The translations under genes were made by a program, and so were the position numbers. From CAZHJK01 sp964533275 (GTDB lineage: Bacteria; Bacillota; Clostridia; Eubacteriales; Garciellaceae), in NCBI GenBank assembly GCA_964533275.1, contig CAZHJK010000011.1, forward strand, positions 18,610 to 82,609: DNA of 64,000 nucleotides, written 5' to 3'. A model generated the notes under the pieces. The model saw only the letters and a program-made list of their open reading frames with translations. It searched no databases and had not been told where the DNA came from. Of the stretch, positions 26,729 through 34,609 are shown in pieces (the stretch's first letter is position 1; the number at the start of each line of letters is the position of its first letter).

Positions 26729-27700
26729 TCAGTCACCGTCCCCTTGAGGAAACTTTTCAAGAAACCTTATTTTTATATCTATTAGTTCTTCTAAGGAGTA
26801 TAGATACCTATTAAGGGCAATTCTGTTTTTTAATTGCTTATGGGATGTTGGTAATGGAGCTTCATTAAAGTGATTTTTTATTTCTTCTAAACGATTTACG
26901 CGTGTAGAGCAGTCTATAATGGTATTATCTTCTAGAAAACTATAGGTAAAGGATTTTAATAGTTGCACTTCCCTTTGATTTAAAAATTTAATCTTTAAAA
27001 ACTCTTGCATGGATTTAATGATATAATACTGTTGTTTTCTCATTACAAAATATTCTACATAATAATCATTATTTTGAAGGTAATAGCTATTTAAATATTT
27101 ATAGGATCTATTCTTTGCAATCGATAGTATTTGGTTTACTTTTTTTAGTTGGGCTTTAAGATCTTTGATATTACATTCATTAATTAGGCATAATCCCATA
27201 TTTTTAAAGATTGTAGAAAAGGCACTTTCCACTTGTTTTTGATAACCTATAAGTTCTTTTTCAATATCCAAAACAAAATAATTAAATACTAGTGCAACTA
27301 AAATCCCTAAAAACATAAGTAAAAATTCGTTTAATAATATGGGGAAGGTTATTTCTCTCAAAGAATAAATATGCATAACTAATACCACATTTAGAACAAT
27401 AGCAATCTTCATATCAAATCTATACATTAAGAAGGTAAATATAAAGACATATATCGTAAAGACCCATAGATAAAAACCAAAGGATAAAAACAAGACACTG
27501 GCAAGTGTAAAGGAAACAATAGCAGCTAATAACCTGATTCCGGCTAGCTTAAAGGATTGTTTTTTAGCAGACAACATACTAACAATTACGATGGTTCCAG
27601 CTGATTCATAAAAGTTAATATTTAAAGCTTGTGTTAATAATATTGCTACAAAGACCCCCGCAGCCATTTTCAAACTGATGATAAACTCTTCTTTAACCAC
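26729..27700 (-). CDS. Aromatic acid exporter (ArAE/FUSC-like) family protein
   Basis: 323 residues. About five to six N-terminal helices (about 10-145) with KKQSFKLAGIRLLA are followed by a cytoplasmic helical domain (about 145-315), as in YqjA/YgaE-type ArAE proteins. Likely efflux or membrane stress function. The last residues (GDGD and stop) are encoded by an embedded copy of the window's REP-like repeat, so the native C-terminus was probably replaced. GTG start with AAAGGGG upstream. Confidence 0.75.
   Translation of the reverse strand: MVKEEFIISLKMAAGVFVAILLTQALNINFYESAGTIVIVSMLSAKKQSFKLAGIRLLAAIVSFTLASVLFLSFGFYLWVFTIYVFIFTFLMYRFDMKIAIVLNVVLVMHIYSLREITFPILLNEFLLMFLGILVALVFNYFVLDIEKELIGYQKQVESAFSTIFKNMGLCLINECNIKDLKAQLKKVNQILSIAKNRSYKYLNSYYLQNNDYYVEYFVMRKQQYYIIKSMQEFLKIKFLNQREVQLLKSFTYSFLEDNTIIDCSTRVNRLEEIKNHFNEAPLPTSHKQLKNRIALNRYLYSLEELIDIKIRFLEKFPQGDGD
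26731..26743 (-). repeat. REP-like repeat inside the 3' end of the ArAE gene
   Basis: AGTCACCGTCCCC is an exact inverted copy of the core. It supplies the final codons GGG GAC GGT GAC and the TGA of the upstream gene. Confidence 0.85.
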
Positions 27701-27772
27701 CTAAAAAATCCCCTTTCAATGACACTTTAAAGATTAATAAATCTTATTTTACCCAATTAATAGGTTAAAAAT

Positions 27773-27869
27773 GAAATCAACATTTAGGGACGGTGACTTT
27801 ATTCTCCAAGAAATCAACATTTAGGGACGGTGACTTTCAACATTTAGGGACGGTGACTTTATTCTCCAA
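27773..27869 (+). repeat. Three tandem REP-like repeats
   Basis: Three direct copies of CAACATTTAGGGACGGTGAC start near 27778, 27815 and 27838. The first and third continue into TTTATTCTCCAA. Spacing is 37 bp, then a shortened unit that lacks the TATTCTCCAAGAAAT part. They fill the gap between divergent ArAE and MscS genes. Confidence 0.9.
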
Positions 27870-28044
27870 TATTTACCAAAAAGGTTATAAATTTTATTCT
27901 AATGCAATAAAATAATACTTGATTCCACTTATTCATTTAATAAATGTTCTAATCGGAATTGTTGGTTGTTACCTTTTAATAATATTAAATTTTCTGTACA
28001 ATAAAAGAAGCACACAAAATGGGATAAGTAGGAGGGGATATGAA

Positions 28045-29292
28045 ATGATTGAAATAATTAAAAATATACTATTGAACAATGATATAAATGAAAATGTAGC
28101 ATTTTATTTATCTAATGCAATAGCAGTAATACTAATAATTATAATTAGTTTAATAGTTAATTATATAGTTAAGAAAGTTCTTCTAAAATACTTAAATGCC
28201 TATGCCGTAAAAACTAAAAACAAGTGGGATAATATTCTAATGGAGAAAAAGGTGTTTGATAGACTGGCTAGTATTGTACCTGCAGGTATTATACATGCTT
28301 TTGCACCAGCTTTTCCTACATATCAATTATGGATCCAAAGAATTGCCTTTTCATATATAGTTTTAATTATATTATTATCAATAAACAGGTTATTAGATGC
28401 TATAAACCACATATATACAAGGCATGAGGTTTCAAAATCTAGACCTATTAAAGGATATCTTCAGGTTATAGAAATCGTTGTATATACTATTGGAATTGTT
28501 TTTATAATAAGTGTTTTAATAGATCGTTCTCCTTGGCTTTTATTAAGTGGGATAGGCGCTGCTACTGCTGTACTTATGCTTATTTTTCAAAATTCAATAC
28601 TGGGACTTGTCGCCAGCATTCAGATTTCATCTAATAATTTGCTACGGATTGGGGATTGGATAGAGATGTCTAAATTTGGTGCAGATGGTGATGTTTTAGA
28701 AATATCCTTACATACGGTAAAGGTGCAAAACTGGAATAAAACAATTGTTACGATACCAACCCATTTACTTTTATCAGAATCCTTTATAAATTGGAGGGGA
28801 ATGCTAGAATCAGGTGGTAGGAGAATAATGAGATCTATATACATTGATATTAATAGTATTAAATTCTGTGATGAAATAATGCTAAAGCGATTTGAAGAAA
28901 TAGATTATATCAGAGAAGATATCCAAAATAAGAAGAAAGAAATAGAAGCATATAACAAAAAACAAGATGTAAGTAATTCACAAGTTAATGGAAGAAACCT
29001 AACTAATATTGGGGTTTTTAGAATTTATATAGAGAATTATTTAAGAAATCATCCTGGTGTAAATCAAGATTTACTTAAGATGGTAAGGCAGCTTGAACCT
29101 ACTGAAAAGGGTCTGCCCATACAAATATATGTTTTTACAAATGTAGTACAATGGGATAAGTATGAAGCTATACAATCGGATATATTTGAACATTTATTAG
29201 CTGTTGCACCAGAATTTGGTCTTAGGATTTATCAAGGACCTTCAGGTTATGATTTTAATAAAATAGAAGTAATGTCAAACAATAATAAATAA
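28045..29292 (+). CDS. MscS-family mechanosensitive channel, YbdG-like
   Basis: 415 residues from ATG 28045, which has AGGAGGGG seven bases upstream; the frame is open further upstream to TTG 27919 but without a ribosome site. About five membrane helices precede the pore helix (GIGAATAVLMLIFQNSILG, about 212-231), and the beta-domain (LRIGDWIEM...VKVQNWNKTIVTIPTHLL) follows. The C-terminal domain contains a long helical insertion. Length and order match YbdG-type channels, which release solutes under osmotic downshift. A REP-like repeat begins at its stop codon. Confidence 0.88.
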   Translation: MIEIIKNILLNNDINENVAFYLSNAIAVILIIIISLIVNYIVKKVLLKYLNAYAVKTKNKWDNILMEKKVFDRLASIVPAGIIHAFAPAFPTYQLWIQRIAFSYIVLIILLSINRLLDAINHIYTRHEVSKSRPIKGYLQVIEIVVYTIGIVFIISVLIDRSPWLLLSGIGAATAVLMLIFQNSILGLVASIQISSNNLLRIGDWIEMSKFGADGDVLEISLHTVKVQNWNKTIVTIPTHLLLSESFINWRGMLESGGRRIMRSIYIDINSIKFCDEIMLKRFEEIDYIREDIQNKKKEIEAYNKKQDVSNSQVNGRNLTNIGVFRIYIENYLRNHPGVNQDLLKMVRQLEPTEKGLPIQIYVFTNVVQWDKYEAIQSDIFEHLLAVAPEFGLRIYQGPSGYDFNKIEVMSNNNK

Positions 29293-29333
29293 TAGTCATC
29301 TGGGGACGGTGACTTTATTCTCCAATATATTCC
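29291..29333 (+). repeat. REP-like repeat, long form
   Basis: The core is followed by TTATTCTCCAATATATTCC and preceded by TAGTCATCT. It shares over 40 bp with the copy at 36091-36132 next to the RAYT gene. It starts at the last base but one of the MscS stop codon. Confidence 0.9.
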
Positions 29334-29461
29334 AGCTGATAGATTTATTTAATTAATAAAATTCTCTAGTTGACTTATAAGGTGGGAAAATGACAAATCA
29401 TCTTTACAATATAAGTAAATAGTGATAAATACTTTTCATATTATTGTTAGGAGGGTTTTAT

Positions 29462-29755
29462 GTGAGAAAACAGGATGAAATGGAAAATATGAATATGCTT
29501 TTATCTGCTCGAAATGCATTTATTATTTCTATTATACTAATTTTTTCATATATGATTTATTCAATGATAAAGGGCGAATATAAGAGAGAAATTGTAATTA
29601 TGTTTAACATTATGTTTTTTAGCTTTACGGGGTCTTCAACCTACTATGCCAATAAATGGCAGGGAAAAGGTTTCTTTCGTGCTATTTTACCTGTGGCTCT
29701 TATTGTGCTTATAACAGCACTTGTCATTTTATTTGTTATGTGGATGTTGAGATGA
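29462..29755 (+). CDS. Small membrane protein paired with HTH regulator
   Basis: 97 residues from GTG 29462, placed six bases after TTAGGAGGG. Three hydrophobic helices (about 17-36, 45-63, 73-95). The family is not recognised. It overlaps the next gene by 4 bp (ATGA), a layout common for small membrane proteins with a dedicated Xre-type repressor. Function unknown. Confidence 0.65.
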   Translation: MRKQDEMENMNMLLSARNAFIISIILIFSYMIYSMIKGEYKREIVIMFNIMFFSFTGSSTYYANKWQGKGFFRAILPVALIVLITALVILFVMWMLR

Positions 29756-29949
29756 AAAATAATATAAAAATTCAACGAACAATAAAGAATCTAACACAGA
29801 CAGATTTGGCAAAAATGTGTGATGTTTCTAGACAGACTATAAATGCTATTGAAAATGATCGCTATGACCCCACCATATCTCTTGCTTTTAAATTATCTAA
29901 GGTTTTAGATGTTACAGTAGACCAATTGTTTGATCCTATTGAATGTTGA
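29752..29949 (+). CDS. Small Xre-family HTH regulator
   Basis: 65 residues, almost entirely an HTH_3 domain (LTQTDLAKMCDVSRQTINAIENDRYDPTISLAFKLSKVL) with the DQLFDP end typical of small YozG-like regulators. It likely controls its own operon with the membrane protein upstream. Confidence 0.85.
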   Translation: MKNNIKIQRTIKNLTQTDLAKMCDVSRQTINAIENDRYDPTISLAFKLSKVLDVTVDQLFDPIEC

Positions 29950-29972
29950 ATGCAAAATTAGTAGATATATAA

Positions 29973-30077
29973 GGCCAGGGACACAGTATACCCATAAAAG
30001 ATCTTGTTAAGCAGTACGATTTTACTGAAAATAGCATTAGAAGAATTATTAAGGCACACAAAACACAAGACAAATAA
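29973..30077 (+). pseudogene. HTH-like gene fragment
   Basis: A 34-codon open stretch reads IKDLVKQYDFTENSIRRII, like the C-terminal helix-turn-helix of Mor-type activators, but a stop codon precedes it and there is no start. Probably a remnant. Confidence 0.35.
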
Positions 30078-30086
30078 AAATTAAAG

Positions 30087-30118
30087 ATACTTGATTCTAA
30101 AAATGATCAAGTATTTTT
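30087..30118 (+). terminator. Intrinsic terminator
   Basis: ATACTTGAT and ATCAAGTAT (9 bp) followed by TTTTTATT. Confidence 0.65.
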
Positions 30119-30239
30119 ATTAGTAAAAAATCAATAATACAGAAATGATTCTGTTTACCAGAGAATTTGCGTTAATGGTATTATTATTATAAATGGATAA
30201 GTGAGTATGCAATAGTAGGAAAGAGTAGGAGGTAGTTAA

Positions 30240-30848
30240 TTGAATAAAGTCAGTACTCTAAAAGTCAGGTTTAAATGATGATAAAAATACGATTTATCCT
30301 GTAATAAAATAATTATAACTCACCACGATTTCGATCATATGGGATCTTTGGCAGCATTTAAAAGAAAGTACCCTTCTATAAAAGTAGTAGCATCCATAGA
30401 TGATAAAGAATATATCAATGGAAGTAAAAAATCACTAAGACTACAACAAGCAGAGTCTATATATGACTCTTTACCAGAAGGAGAAAAAGAAAGTGCAAAA
30501 ACTTTTCATAGAATACTTAAATCAATAGAGCCCTGTAATGTAGATATATGCGTGAAAGACAAGGATTTTTTTGATTACTGTGGAGGTATAGAAATAATTT
30601 CTACTCCAGGACATATGCCAGGACATATTTCAATTTACATTAAATCTACATTAATTGCTGGAGATGCATTAGTTTTTGAAAATGATGAAACTTACTATTC
30701 CAAATCCACAGTATACATTAGATATGAATGAGGTAAAAAATCAATTGTAAAATTATTAGATTATGAAATAGATAGTGTTATTTGCTATCATGGTGGCATT
30801 TGTAATAAGGGTATTAAAAATTCACTAAGAGAAATTGTTTCAAGTTGA
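30240..30848 (+). pseudogene. Decayed MBL-fold hydrolase gene
   Basis: A TTG after GGAGGT opens LNKVSTLKVRF and soon stops. MBL sequence resumes with THHDFDHMGSLAAF (metal motif HxxxDH), ISTPGHMPGHIS and AGDALVF up to 30731. Frame then shifts: NPQYTLDMNEV is readable in another frame and VICYHGG...SLREIVSS in the first. At least two frameshifts and a deletion before the HHDFDH motif make it non-functional. Confidence 0.8.
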
Positions 30849-30962
30849 TATGGGACAATTGGGAAGTATGAAGTCGAGGTAGCAAGTTATGAACTCAGGA
30901 CGCTATATGAATGGCACGCAAGCCTATGGATGGCCTTTTTAATAATCTTCAACTTTATTTTG

Positions 30963-30991
30963 TTGACTTATTGTATTCATTATTGTATAAT
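30963..30991 (+). promoter_or_regulatory. Consensus promoter of the methyltransferase/HEPN cassette
   Basis: TTGACT (30963-30968), 17-bp spacer, TATAAT (30986-30991). The predicted start of transcription (30997-30998) falls on the A of the first ATG of the controller gene, so the mRNA is probably leaderless. The spacer holds the direct repeat ATTGTAT-N5-ATTGTAT, a possible controller operator. Confidence 0.75.
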
Positions 30992-30996
30992 TTAAA

Positions 30997-31245
30997 ATGG
31001 GTGATAGTATGGATGCATTACAGATATTTTCACATAATTTGAAGAAGTTAAGAATCCAAAAAGGATTTTCCCAAAAAGAAATTGCTGAAATTTCGGGGTT
31101 ACATCGCACTTATATTAGTGCAATTGAATGTGGCAAACGTAGTATTGCTCTAGATAATGTGCAAAAAATAGCAGATGCTTTAGGTGTACAGCCTTATCAA
31201 CTGTTTTTGATAAATAATAATAACACCAAAACTAAGGAGGTGTAG
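30997..31245 (+). CDS. Xre-family controller-like regulator (C protein)
   Basis: 82 residues with a single HTH_3 domain (FSQKEIAEISGLHRTYISAIECGKR, about 24-50), the size and type of restriction-modification controller proteins. It starts 2 bp from the methyltransferase gene and is preceded by a promoter whose start site coincides with its ATG, a trait known for several C genes. An internal ATG at 31009 after GGGTGAT is an alternative. It likely times expression of the genes behind it. Confidence 0.8.
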   Translation: MGDSMDALQIFSHNLKKLRIQKGFSQKEIAEISGLHRTYISAIECGKRSIALDNVQKIADALGVQPYQLFLINNNNTKTKEV

Positions 31246-31247
31246 CT

Positions 31248-32309
31248 GTGCCCTGTTCAATAGTTGATTTATTCTGTGGTGTCGGAGGTTTAACCAAAGG
31301 GCTTGAGCTTGCTGGCTTAAATGTTGTTGCAGGTATAGACATTGACGATAGTTGCAGTTTTGCTTATGAGCAAAATAACAATGCAAGATTTGTTCAGGGT
31401 GACATTACCGATATTGATATACAATCTGTTTTAGAATTGTTTCCAGAGGGTGATATGCGGATATTAGTAGGATGTGCTCCGTGTCAGCCATTCTCAAAAT
31501 ATACTCAACGCTATCGTAAAGATGGACAAAAGGATGATAAATGGAAATTATTATACTCCTTTTCCAATATTGTAAATGAGTTAAGACCTACCGTAGTTTC
31601 AATGGAAAATGTTCCAGAATTGGCAAAGGAGTCTGTTTTTAATGATTTTGTTAAGAGTTTAGAAAAATTGGGTTATTATTGTTCTTGGTCAATAGCATAT
31701 TGTCCAGACTATGGTGTACCACAAAAACGCAAACGTCTTGTACTATTAGCGTCACTTTTGGGCGAGATAACTCTTATTCCTGCATTATATAATTCGGAAA
31801 ATTATCAAACAGTACGAGATGCTATTGGAATGTTACCAGCTTTGAGAAGTGGGGAGATAAATGATAATGACCCTATTCACTGTTCAACTAAGATGTCTTC
31901 TATAAATATAGAAAGAATACAACAATCTGTACCAAATGGTACATGGAGAGACTGGGAAGAACATTTAAAATTACCTTGTCATAAGAAAAAAACGGGTAAA
32001 AGCTATGGTGCTGTGTATGGTCGTATGGGATGGGATGAACCATCACCGACTATAACAACTCAATTTTATGGATACGGAAATGGACGTTTCGGTCATCCTG
32101 AACAAGATAGAGCTCTTTCTTATAGAGAGGGTGCTCTTTTACAATCATTCCCGCCGGGATATATATTCATAAATAGAGATGAACCTTTTAACAGGCGTCA
32201 ATTAGGAATCCACATTGGTAACGCTGTTCCTGTAGAATTAGGGCGTGCTATTGGTTTAAGCATTACTCAGCATTTACAAGAAATGGGGGTGGAAATTCAT
32301 GGCGAATGA
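31248..32309 (+). CDS. DNA (cytosine-5-)-methyltransferase
   Basis: 353 residues. Motif I DLFCGVGGLTKG (7-18) binds S-adenosylmethionine, motif IV GCAPCQPFS has the catalytic Cys (Cys79), motif VI is MENVP (119-123). Motif VIII-like KRKRL, and IX/X SYREGALLQSFP and GIHIGNAVPV are intact. The target-recognition part (about 190-280) is short, so the site is probably short or simple. GTG start after GGAGGT. It overlaps the DUF262 gene by 11 bp. It likely protects host DNA from the partner genes; specificity cannot be read. Confidence 0.93.
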   Translation: MPCSIVDLFCGVGGLTKGLELAGLNVVAGIDIDDSCSFAYEQNNNARFVQGDITDIDIQSVLELFPEGDMRILVGCAPCQPFSKYTQRYRKDGQKDDKWKLLYSFSNIVNELRPTVVSMENVPELAKESVFNDFVKSLEKLGYYCSWSIAYCPDYGVPQKRKRLVLLASLLGEITLIPALYNSENYQTVRDAIGMLPALRSGEINDNDPIHCSTKMSSINIERIQQSVPNGTWRDWEEHLKLPCHKKKTGKSYGAVYGRMGWDEPSPTITTQFYGYGNGRFGHPEQDRALSYREGALLQSFPPGYIFINRDEPFNRRQLGIHIGNAVPVELGRAIGLSITQHLQEMGVEIHGE

Positions 32310-33354
32310 TATAACAGATGTTAAACGAAAAGAAGGGGAGGAACAAATTAAAGAATTGAGAAAAGAGATAGACTATGATACTCGTGATTATTCTATTGAT
32401 TTTCTTGTTCAGCAGTATAGAGAAGATGAATTCTATATACCAGATGAATATCAAAGAAAATATATTTGGGAAGATGCTAATAAGACCAGATTTATTGAAT
32501 CTATATTATTGGGACTCCCCATCCCTTTTATGTTTTTCTCTGATACAGATGATGGTCGTTGTGAAATCATTGATGGAGCACAAAGAACACAAACCTTGGT
32601 TGAATTTATGGATAATGAATTAAAACTGGTTAACCTGAAAAAGCTTTCTGCACTTAATAATTTTACCTATTCAGATTTACCTGAGTATTTCAAGAGAAAA
32701 TTCAATAAGACGACTATGAGAATAATCGTTCTTTCTGATGAAACTACTATAGAAATTCGTCAAGAAATATTTAACAGAATTAACACTACTGGGGTTCCGG
32801 CTCGTCCTAGTGAAATTCGTAGGGGTAGTTATGCAGGATCTTTTATGAATTTTCTTAAAGAATGCACAGAGAATCCTGTGTTTATGCGTGTTTGTCCTGT
32901 AAGCAAAATATCTAAAAAAAGATACGAAGACTTAGAGTTAGTATTGAGGTTCTTTGCGTTTATAAATAATTATAAATCTTTTGTACACAGAGTTGATGAG
33001 TTTTTGGATAGCTATGTTGAAAGTATTCAAGATGATTTTGATAAAACCGCATTTCAGCAAGAATTTGAAAACATGCTAAACTTTGTAGATAAACACTTTG
33101 ACTACGGATTTAGAAAAACAAAAAATGCAAAATCCACTCCTAGAGTTCGGTTTGAAGCTATTGCTGTGGGGGTTGGTTTAGCGTTAAGAGAAAAACCAAA
33201 CTTAGTTCCAGCATCTATGGATTGGCTTGAAAGTAAAGAATTCAAAATCCACACAACGACTCATGCCAGTAACTCTCAAGCACGAGTATCTGGGCGTATC
33301 GAATATGTGAGGGATGCTCTGTTGGCAGGTGATGAAAATGCAAGCAACGATTGA
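32299..33354 (+). CDS. DUF262 (GmrSD N-domain/ParB-like) protein
   Basis: 351 residues, no signal or membrane segment. YQRKYIW (51-57) and IIDGAQRT (90-97) are the DUF262 signature shared with GmrS, a nucleotide-dependent subunit of type IV restriction enzymes, and other defence proteins. RINTTGVP follows near residue 156. The C-terminal HNH domain seen in GmrSD fusions is missing. It overlaps the methyltransferase and HEPN genes on either side. It may supply NTP-driven sensing or control for the HEPN nuclease (inference). Confidence 0.85.
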   Translation: MANDITDVKRKEGEEQIKELRKEIDYDTRDYSIDFLVQQYREDEFYIPDEYQRKYIWEDANKTRFIESILLGLPIPFMFFSDTDDGRCEIIDGAQRTQTLVEFMDNELKLVNLKKLSALNNFTYSDLPEYFKRKFNKTTMRIIVLSDETTIEIRQEIFNRINTTGVPARPSEIRRGSYAGSFMNFLKECTENPVFMRVCPVSKISKKRYEDLELVLRFFAFINNYKSFVHRVDEFLDSYVESIQDDFDKTAFQQEFENMLNFVDKHFDYGFRKTKNAKSTPRVRFEAIAVGVGLALREKPNLVPASMDWLESKEFKIHTTTHASNSQARVSGRIEYVRDALLAGDENASND

Positions 33355-34030
33355 CACCTTTAATGAACGTATAGCCGAATTAGATTTATACTATTCTGCA
33401 TTAGATCAGCTATATCTATCAAAGATAACTCCTAATAGCGGTGAAAGATATTTAGAAGATGACTTTTTAAAGATATTAAAATCTAATGCCTTACTTATGA
33501 ATTATAACCTTGTAGAATCCACAATTATGGGTGGTATTCTAGAAATATATGCTGAATTAGGCCAGCATGGGATAACATATAAAATGGTTCGCCGAGAAAT
33601 ACAAGATATTTGGTTTTCTTTCAAATTCAATCAAGTCTATGATAAAAATGCGCATTATCACTCATATCGGGACAAGGCATCCGAGATTATAACTTCCATT
33701 TTATCTGATGATACATTAGCTTTAGATAGAAAGACAACCGATTTTAGCGGAAATTTAGACGCTGATAAAATCCGAATTATTTGTCAAGACCACGGAATCC
33801 ACTTTAATTTAGACAGAAAATGCCGAGGGGGTATAGTTTTATCGGATGTCAAAGACAAAAGGAATAACCTTGCTCATGGCACTATTTCATTTGTAGAATG
33901 TGGTCGTGACTATTCAATTGAAGATCTTACTAAAATAAAAAATGAAACTGTATTTTTTCTTAAAGATATTCTCAATGGGATGAAAGAATATTATGACGAC
34001 AAGCTTTATCTATCTGCATCAAATCAATAG
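33338..34030 (+). CDS. HEPN-domain nuclease (MAE_28990 type)
   Basis: 230 residues from ATG 33338, five bases after AGGTGA and overlapping the DUF262 gene by 17 bp. The all-helical protein has the HEPN active-site motif RNNLAH (R175 to H180, RxxxxH) in KDKRNNLAHGTISF, as in RNases of toxin and defence systems. Overall pattern resembles the MAE_28990/MAE_18760 HEPN-like family. It is the probable effector of the cassette; no conventional restriction endonuclease is present. Confidence 0.8.
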   Translation: MQATIDTFNERIAELDLYYSALDQLYLSKITPNSGERYLEDDFLKILKSNALLMNYNLVESTIMGGILEIYAELGQHGITYKMVRREIQDIWFSFKFNQVYDKNAHYHSYRDKASEIITSILSDDTLALDRKTTDFSGNLDADKIRIICQDHGIHFNLDRKCRGGIVLSDVKDKRNNLAHGTISFVECGRDYSIEDLTKIKNETVFFLKDILNGMKEYYDDKLYLSASNQ

Positions 34031-34200
34031 AAAAAAGTATAGAATATGGGGTCAGAGAATATGGGATCTTGAATTATTTTTAGAATTAGAAGTAGGAGCA
34101 GAATATATATCCCTACTCTCTTCTTATCTAAAACTTAAAGATAATAGTAAGAAGTAAATATGTTATAGAATTATTTCCAAAGAAATGAAAGGAACTTACA

Positions 34201-34283
34201 TTGACTATTCTACTGAAAGAGCTTAATCCTCAACAGGCCGGGGTACAGCATACAGAAGGATAATTACTTATTTTAGCTGGGTG
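34201..34283 (+). pseudogene. Truncated copy of the pcrA 5' end
   Basis: About 60 bp (34221-34280) match the true pcrA gene at 37094-37157 with a small in-frame deletion and several substitutions; the encoded LKELNPQQAGVQHTEG then meets a stop. The ribosome-binding region differs. It marks a past duplication or insertion at the pcrA locus. Confidence 0.8.
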
Positions 34284-34609
34284 ATATTCTTGTATAAAAA
34301 GATATTACGAATTGTAAGGTAGATAAATGAATAGTTAAAGAAGGTGAACATATAGGGAGGGAGTCCTTATATGTATGTTAAAGGTTGAAAGTAAGAGGTT
34401 GCATGTAATTATTATATATAGGGAAGATACTTGTAATAATATAATAGAAAATATGGTACAAATGAAGGTAAATGGAAAATTATGTAAAAATTTAAATTGA
34501 TATGAGAAACTACAACAGTAACTTATAGGCAAGTAGTTGCGATTAGTACAACATAAAATTAGTTTAATATGTATAACGACTACATGTTCATTATGCAAGG
34601 AGACCAACT
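34284..34609. other. Gene-free stretch
   Basis: AT-rich DNA between the pcrA fragment and the VanZ gene. Only short frames without ribosome sites are seen; it may be scar sequence. Confidence 0.5.

Noticed and set aside
27773..27869. CRISPR array
   Set aside because: Only three copies, the spacing is partly the same sequence rather than unique spacers, and no cas genes are present.
27919..28044. N-terminal extension of the MscS gene from TTG 27919
   Set aside because: No ribosome site; the strong AGGAGGGG before ATG 28045 and the family length favour the shorter form.
33993..34157. 54-codon frame overlapping the HEPN 3' end
   Set aside because: No ribosome site, no recognisable family; probably chance or scar sequence.
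34335..34607. 90-codon minus-strand frame before the VanZ gene
   Set aside because: Composition is unlike a protein and no ribosome site precedes its start.
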